The translations under genes were made by a program, and so were the position numbers. Under the pieces are notes generated by a model. The model ran no database searches and was not told where the DNA came from. It was given only the letters and a program-made list of their open reading frames with translations. Positions 59,961 to 64,000 of a stretch of 64,000 bases of DNA are shown here, one piece after another; position 1 is the stretch's first letter; every line of letters starts with the position of its first letter. This stretch comes from Micrococcales bacterium (lineage in GTDB: Bacteria > Actinomycetota > Actinomycetes > S36-B12 > UBA10799), in assembly GCA_016719135.1 (NCBI GenBank), contig JADKAV010000012.1, forward strand, positions 1-64,000, given 5' to 3'.

Positions 59961-61172
59961 GTGCGATTGCTTCGACGGGTCGTCGCGCAACTGAGCCCGA
60001 TCGGATGGGTCGCCATCGGGGTCGCGGTGGCGCTGTGCTGGAACTACATCACGATCGCCTCCGACGAGTACCTGCTGGATCTGGATGTTTATCGCGACGC
60101 CGCCGAGGTCGCCTGGGCCGGCGGTGACCTGTACGGCGCACGCTTCACCTCCGTGGAGCTGCCGTACCTGTACCCGCCCTTCGCGATCCTGTTCCTGACC
60201 CCGGTGTCCTGGCTGTCGCAGGTCAGCGCACAAGTGGTCTGGACGGCCATCACGCTGGTCGCCGTGATCGTCTATGCGTGGATCTGTGTGCGCAATTTCG
60301 CCGCCGATCGTTTCCACACCCCGACCGTCTATGCAGTGACCATCGCGTTCACCCTGGCCATGGAACCCACGGAATCGGGGCTCAAGTTCGGTCAGGTCAA
60401 CATCCTGCTCGCGGCGTTCCTGGTCCTCGACCTCAGCCATCGGACCGGCCGACTGCCGCAAGGTGTCCTGACCGGCCTCGCAGCGGCGGTCAAACTCACC
60501 CCGCTGCTGCTGGCCGTCTACTTCTTGGCCACCAAACGGGTACGGCCGGCTATGGTCACCATCGGCACCTTCCTGGCAGCCAGCGCGGTGGCGGTGGTCG
60601 TCTTCCCGAAAGCGTCGTGGGTCTACTGGACGGGCACGTTCCTGCAGGCTGACCGGGTGGGCGTGGACTACATCAGCAACCAGTCGATCAACGGCATGCT
60701 GCAGCGGCTGCTCGGCGACACCCGGGCCACGCAGATCGCATGGCTGGTACTGGCCGGGCTGGTCATCGTGGGCGCGATGGTCGTGGCCCACCATCTGTAC
60801 GACGCCTACCCGCATCTGACCGACGCGTTGATCCTGGCCGCGATGCTGCTCGTCTCGCCGATCAGCTGGACCGCCCACTGGATATTGATCCTGCCGCTGC
60901 TGCTGGTGGCGGCACTGCCCGACCGGCCCGTGGTGCTGCTGCAGGGTTTGGCAGCGGTGCTGGCCGGCGCATTGCTGTACGGGGTGGTCAGGCCCTCCCA
61001 GACTGCGCAGATCCTCGCCGATCCGCACGACGACCAGGTGTTCTTCGGCAACACGTTCACCTGGCTCACGCTGATCGTGGCTGCCGCGTGCGTGCTCTGG
61101 TACTGGTCGCGCATCGACGAGGACTCGCCCGGACGCCGCAGCGCTTCGTTGCAGCCGGGCACCTCTGTTTGA
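59961..61172 (+). CDS. GT87-family polyprenol-phosphate-mannose α-mannosyltransferase-like membrane protein
   Basis: 403 residues from GTG 59961. About ten membrane helices. The GT87 features are an early acidic pair (LLDLDVYRDAAEVAWAGGDLYG), the periplasmic PYLYPPFAILFL segment, SGLKFGQVNILLAAFL, AAVKLTPLLLAVYFL, YISNQSINGMLQRLL and SPISWTAHWILILPLL. Members such as PimE use polyprenyl-phospho-mannose to build phosphatidylinositol mannosides or lipoarabinomannan. It follows crp by 8 bp. Confidence 0.86.
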   Translation: MRLLRRVVAQLSPIGWVAIGVAVALCWNYITIASDEYLLDLDVYRDAAEVAWAGGDLYGARFTSVELPYLYPPFAILFLTPVSWLSQVSAQVVWTAITLVAVIVYAWICVRNFAADRFHTPTVYAVTIAFTLAMEPTESGLKFGQVNILLAAFLVLDLSHRTGRLPQGVLTGLAAAVKLTPLLLAVYFLATKRVRPAMVTIGTFLAASAVAVVVFPKASWVYWTGTFLQADRVGVDYISNQSINGMLQRLLGDTRATQIAWLVLAGLVIVGAMVVAHHLYDAYPHLTDALILAAMLLVSPISWTAHWILILPLLLVAALPDRPVVLLQGLAAVLAGALLYGVVRPSQTAQILADPHDDQVFFGNTFTWLTLIVAAACVLWYWSRIDEDSPGRRSASLQPGTSV

Positions 61173-61233
61173 AGGCCCACGGATTGTGCCGGGGGGCGGA
61201 ACCCCGTCACGGCCCAACCCTGACCCGCCCCGA

Positions 61234-62058
61234 TCACACCCGGCCGAGGTACTCCAACTGTGCGCGTACGCTCAGCCGCGCCGCCGGCCACAGCACCTGG
61301 GGCACGTCGGCGTAGACCTGCTCGACGATCTGCTGCGCGGTCGCCTCGATGCCCGCATCGGGATCCGCGGACTCCAGGACTGCGGCCACCTCCTCCAAAC
61401 GCGCATGGCGGTGGTCAAGATATGCCGTCAGCGCGGCTGCGGCGTCCGGCAGGACCGGGCCGTGTCCCGGCCACACCTGGGTGGCGCCAGCGGTCTGCAC
61501 CAGGTCGGACAACTCCCGCAGCGAGGCCAGGTAGTCACCGAGCCGGCCGTCGGGGTGGGCGACCACAGTGGTGCCGCGGCCCAGGATCGTGTCACCGGTC
61601 AGCAGCGCAGCCCGTTGCGGAAGGTGCATGCTCACCGAATCGGACGTGTGGCCGGGGGTGCCGACGATGTGCACCTCGAGGTCCGCGTGGACCAGCACCT
61701 CACCATCGGTCAGACCTTCATCGCCCAGTCGATGCGCCGGATCCAGCGCGCGCACGGGCGCTGCGAACTGGCCGGAGAACAACCCGGCGCCTTCACTGTG
61801 ATCGGCGTGGCCATGGGTCAGCAGAATCTCCCGGACCCATCTGCCGGCCAACTCCCGTTCGACCGCGGCCAGGTGCGCACGGTCGTCCGGCCCCGGATCC
61901 ACCAGTACCACCGAATCCGCGTCCGCCGCCAGCACCCAGGTGTTCGTGCCATCCAGTGTCATCGGGCCCGGGTTACCCGCGAGAACGCACGTCCCGCCGC
62001 TGAAACGACCGCCCTTCCATGGGCCGAGACTGCCGGGCATCGCCACGAAATTGGTCAC
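61234..62058 (-). CDS. Metallo-β-lactamase-fold hydrolase (Rv3677c-like)
   Basis: 274 residues. MBL metal ligands: THGHADHSEG (HxHxDH), TPGHTSDS, LLTGDTILG and WPGHGPVL, giving a two-metal site as in glyoxalase II-like and LACTB2-like enzymes. The C-terminal helical tail (ATAQQIVEQVYADVP) is the LACTB2-like winged part. The GTG start overlaps the upstream NUDIX gene stop. Substrate unknown. Confidence 0.89.
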   Translation of the reverse strand: MTNFVAMPGSLGPWKGGRFSGGTCVLAGNPGPMTLDGTNTWVLAADADSVVLVDPGPDDRAHLAAVERELAGRWVREILLTHGHADHSEGAGLFSGQFAAPVRALDPAHRLGDEGLTDGEVLVHADLEVHIVGTPGHTSDSVSMHLPQRAALLTGDTILGRGTTVVAHPDGRLGDYLASLRELSDLVQTAGATQVWPGHGPVLPDAAAALTAYLDHRHARLEEVAAVLESADPDAGIEATAQQIVEQVYADVPQVLWPAARLSVRAQLEYLGRV

Positions 62059-62768
62059 AGCGGCTGCCCGGTGTAGCCGTTGACCAGCACCCAGTCGATG
62101 CCCAGTTCCTGGTCATCCACCGGGATCGGCCGGGGCATGATCGGCACCGGCTGGCGCTGTGGCGCGAGCGCCTGCTCGACTGTGCCGAACGTCGCCAGTT
62201 CCGCCAGTACTGCTGCCGTCGGAGGCAGCATCGGTAGCCCGGATGTCTGCTCCGGACGGAACCACCCGATGGCCTGGTGCTCGTCGGTCAGCCCGGCGAG
62301 GTCCTGGCCCACGGGCAGTCGTGTGGCGAAGAACTTCGTGTCGAACCTGCGGGACTCGACCTCGGGGGTGATCCAGTGGCTGAACGGATGCAGGGACTCC
62401 ACGGCTGGCCGCACCTTCAGCTGCGCGAGGACCTGGGCGAACTCCTGCGCCCGGTAGGCCTGGACGTCCTCGCGGGGGTTGGGATCCGTGAGCAGCACGC
62501 CGCACTCCTCGAACGTCTCCCGGATGGCGGCGATCAGCCACGGATCCCCACTGGCGGCGTCGGCCGCATCCACCGCTCCGCCAGGAAACACGTACATGCC
62601 CCGTGCGAAACCCAGGTGGGCCGACTTCTGCAGCAGGGCCACCTCAATTCCGTCGGGTCCATCACGCAGCAGGACGACGGTGGCCGCCGGCCGGGTCGCA
62701 GGTGGGGTCCACAGGCCGCCGTAGACGACTGCCCGTGCCCGTTCCAGCAGTTGCGGGGGCATGTCCAT
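62055..62768 (-). CDS. NUDIX hydrolase, NUDT19-like
   Basis: 237 residues. The start ATG 62768 overlaps the RidA stop (TGATG). The core shows VVLLRDGPDGIEVALLQKSAHLGFARGMYVFPGG, then a NUDIX box with an insertion (AVDAADAASGDPWLIAAIRETFEECGVLL). LHPFSHWITPEVESRRFDTKFFAT follows, as in the NUDT19-like branch that can cleave CoA derivatives. It is tightly coupled to RidA upstream and the MBL gene downstream. Confidence 0.87.
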   Translation of the reverse strand: MDMPPQLLERARAVVYGGLWTPPATRPAATVVLLRDGPDGIEVALLQKSAHLGFARGMYVFPGGAVDAADAASGDPWLIAAIRETFEECGVLLTDPNPREDVQAYRAQEFAQVLAQLKVRPAVESLHPFSHWITPEVESRRFDTKFFATRLPVGQDLAGLTDEHQAIGWFRPEQTSGLPMLPPTAAVLAELATFGTVEQALAPQRQPVPIMPRPIPVDDQELGIDWVLVNGYTGQPL

Positions 62769-63223
62769 CAGAGGACCTCGGCGATGACCTCGACTTCGAC
62801 CGGGGCGTTGAGCGGCAACTGCGCGACGCCGACTGCGGATCGCGCGTGCACGCCGTTCTCGCCGAGGACGTCGCCGATGAGTTCTGACGCGCCGTTGATC
62901 ACCTGCGGCTGGGCGGTGAATCCATCGGCGCTGGCCACGAACCCCACGACCTTGATGATGCGCACGTTCTCCAGTCCTTCGGCCGCCGCAGCGACTGCGG
63001 CCAGCGCATTCAGGGCACACTGGCGCGCGCAGGCCACCGCGTCGCTGACCGCCACCTCAGCGCCGACCAGCCCCGTGTGCAGCAGTTCGCCCGACGCGAA
63101 CGGCAACTGACCGGAGGTGTAGATGTGCGAGCCCGAGCGCACCGCTGGAACGTAGGCCGCAACGGGCGCGGGGACGGCCGGAAGAGTGATGCCCAGTTCC
63201 TCGAGGCGCGCCGCGACGGTCAC
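62768..63223 (-). CDS. RidA-family (YjgF/UK114-like) protein
   Basis: 151 residues from GTG 63223. RidA-type fold: YTSGQLPFASGELLHTG, ARQCALNALAAVAAAAEGLENVRIIKVVGFVAS, then NGASELIGDVLGENGVHARSAVGVAQLPLNAPVEVEVIAEV. The Arg in ARSAVGV matches the imine-binding Arg of RidA deaminases. Such enzymes hydrolyse reactive enamine/imine intermediates of PLP enzymes. It corresponds to Rv3678c and overlaps the small DUF4177 gene by GTGA. Confidence 0.9.
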   Translation of the reverse strand: MTVAARLEELGITLPAVPAPVAAYVPAVRSGSHIYTSGQLPFASGELLHTGLVGAEVAVSDAVACARQCALNALAAVAAAAEGLENVRIIKVVGFVASADGFTAQPQVINGASELIGDVLGENGVHARSAVGVAQLPLNAPVEVEVIAEVL

Positions 63224-63375
63224 GACTTGGCCCGTTTGAAGTACGCCACCAGGTTCTCCGGGGTCGGCCCCGGCACAACCTGGATCAACTCCCAGCCGTC
63301 GGCGCCGAAGTTGTCGAGGATGGCTTTGGTGTTGTGGATGAGCAGCGGTGCGGTCAGGTACTCCCAAGTGGTCAT
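63220..63375 (-). CDS. DUF4177-family small protein
   Basis: 51 residues from ATG 63375: MTTWEYLTAPLLIH, then ILDNFGADGWELIQVVPGP and a tail ending in YFKRAKS. The W-E-Y start and G-x-x-G-W-E-L motif are typical of DUF4177. Function unknown. It is the promoter-proximal gene of a four-gene minus-strand operon (DUF4177, RidA, NUDIX, MBL), each joined by 1- to 4-bp overlaps, and is divergent from the ArsA-like gene. Confidence 0.85.
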   Translation of the reverse strand: MTTWEYLTAPLLIHNTKAILDNFGADGWELIQVVPGPTPENLVAYFKRAKS

Positions 63376-63469
63376 GCCCCGACCCTAAGTCACCAACCCG
63401 CCGGGCCGCACGAGCCGGATGCTGGACCGCCCTGCGCCACCAGACGACCTGCCGACCTAATGTGGACAG

Positions 63470-64000
63470 GTGAACGTTCGGGCACCCAACTGGTCACGGG
63501 TCCGCCTGCACGTGGTCTCCGGCAAAGGTGGCACCGGCAAATCCACCGTGGCTGCGGCGCTGGCCCTGGCGCTGGCCCGCGGTGGCAAGAAGGTCCTACT
63601 GCTCGAGGTGGAAGGCCGCCAGGGTATTGCTCAGATCTTCGACACCGCCCCGCTGCCCTACCAGGAGAGCAAGGTGGCCGTGGCCGAGGACGGCGGCATC
63701 GTTTACGCGCTGCCCGTTGACGCCGAGGCGGCGATGCTGGAATACCTCGAGATGTTCTACGGCATCAAGCGCGGCGGATACGCCCTGCGCCGGCTGGGGG
63801 CCATCGACTTCGCGACCACCATCGCCCCAGGACTGCGTGATGTCCTGCTGACCGGGAAGGCTTCCGAAGCGGTCAAGCGCGGGGAGAAGGTGGGCCGTCC
63901 GGCCTATGACGCGGTGGTCCTGGACGCTCCGCCGACTGGCCGGATCACACGGTTCCTCAACGTGAACACCGAGATCGCCGGGCTCGCGAAGGTCGGACCG
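63470..64000 (+). CDS. ArsA/GET3-like anion-pump-type ATPase, N-terminal part
   Basis: Runs off the window after 177 codons without a stop. GTG 63470 begins VNVRAPNWSRVRLHVVSGKGGTGKSTVAAALALAL, which contains the deviant Walker A (KGGTGKST) of the ArsA/MinD class. LLLEVEGRQGIAQIF, MFYGIKRGGYALRRLGAIDF and VVLDAPPTGRITRFL (Walker B and switch Pro-Thr-Gly) follow. It corresponds to Rv3679, which in mycobacteria forms a complex with the adjacent Rv3680. Confidence 0.9.
   Translation, partial: MNVRAPNWSRVRLHVVSGKGGTGKSTVAAALALALARGGKKVLLLEVEGRQGIAQIFDTAPLPYQESKVAVAEDGGIVYALPVDAEAAMLEYLEMFYGIKRGGYALRRLGAIDFATTIAPGLRDVLLTGKASEAVKRGEKVGRPAYDAVVLDAPPTGRITRFLNVNTEIAGLAKVGP

Overview
The window is a high-GC actinobacterial chromosome segment, probably from a draft or metagenome assembly. 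Its right half follows the gene order of Mycobacterium tuberculosis Rv3644c-Rv3679 with interruptions: topA, tmk/holB, the Tad-pilus block with ssd, a HAD phosphatase, a degenerate Fic-like protein, acs, nhaA, a holin-like protein, an EphE-like hydrolase, marP, a NUDIX CoA hydrolase, nth, a Crp regulator, an MBL-fold hydrolase, RidA and an ArsA-type ATPase. SD-led starts, many GTG starts and dense 4-bp ATGA/GTGA overlaps fit Actinomycetes. The order cannot be fixed from this window.

Layout. 1-7.2 kb: end of a ROK gene, glpD, membrane and lipoprotein genes, an Fe-S photolyase/cryptochrome, a ChaB protein and an RDD membrane protein with ten nonapeptide repeats. 7.4-13 kb: a large unknown protein, then three toxin-antitoxin loci within 3.6 kb (a broken hepT with intact mntA, a shrunken vapBC, an intact higBA), interrupted by a Rieske/SRPBCC/SDR cluster. 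13-26.6 kb: a PLP decarboxylase, an S41 protease, secreted proteins, tRNA-Thr(CGT), alpha/beta hydrolases, a patatin, and a 688-aa protein whose C-terminal half resembles cyanobacterial acyl-ACP reductase. 26.67-28.38 kb: almost pure runs of C and G, most likely a sequencing or assembly artefact. 28.4-37 kb: holB, tmk, topA, a sphingosine-phosphate-lyase-like PLP enzyme with a GPH transporter, an ATP-grasp enzyme. 37-45 kb: proton-pumping pyrophosphatase, a STAS/anti-sigma kinase pair, and a compact Tad pilus operon. 45-51 kb: HAD phosphatase, the tmsAB pair for 10-methyl branched fatty acids, a UbiB-like kinase. 51-64 kb: the conserved acs-to-ArsA block, including an RsiG-type anti-sigma factor with two c-di-GMP signature motifs.

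The least explained structure is a dispersed intergenic repeat, present four times (near 332, 7218, 36798 and 55881). Each copy has six GTTGGA/TCCAAC boxes: three forward at 19-bp spacing, an invariant 31-bp palindromic core, and three inverted at 19-bp spacing. A second, shorter palindrome (GAGGGCGACGTTGTTGGG arms) occurs twice. I recognise neither family. Both lie only between genes.

Sequence-quality warning: the C/G block, a single-base frameshift in a G6 run in acs, and shifts in hepT and in a small secreted-protein fragment suggest homopolymer errors. Apparent pseudogenes here need read-level confirmation.
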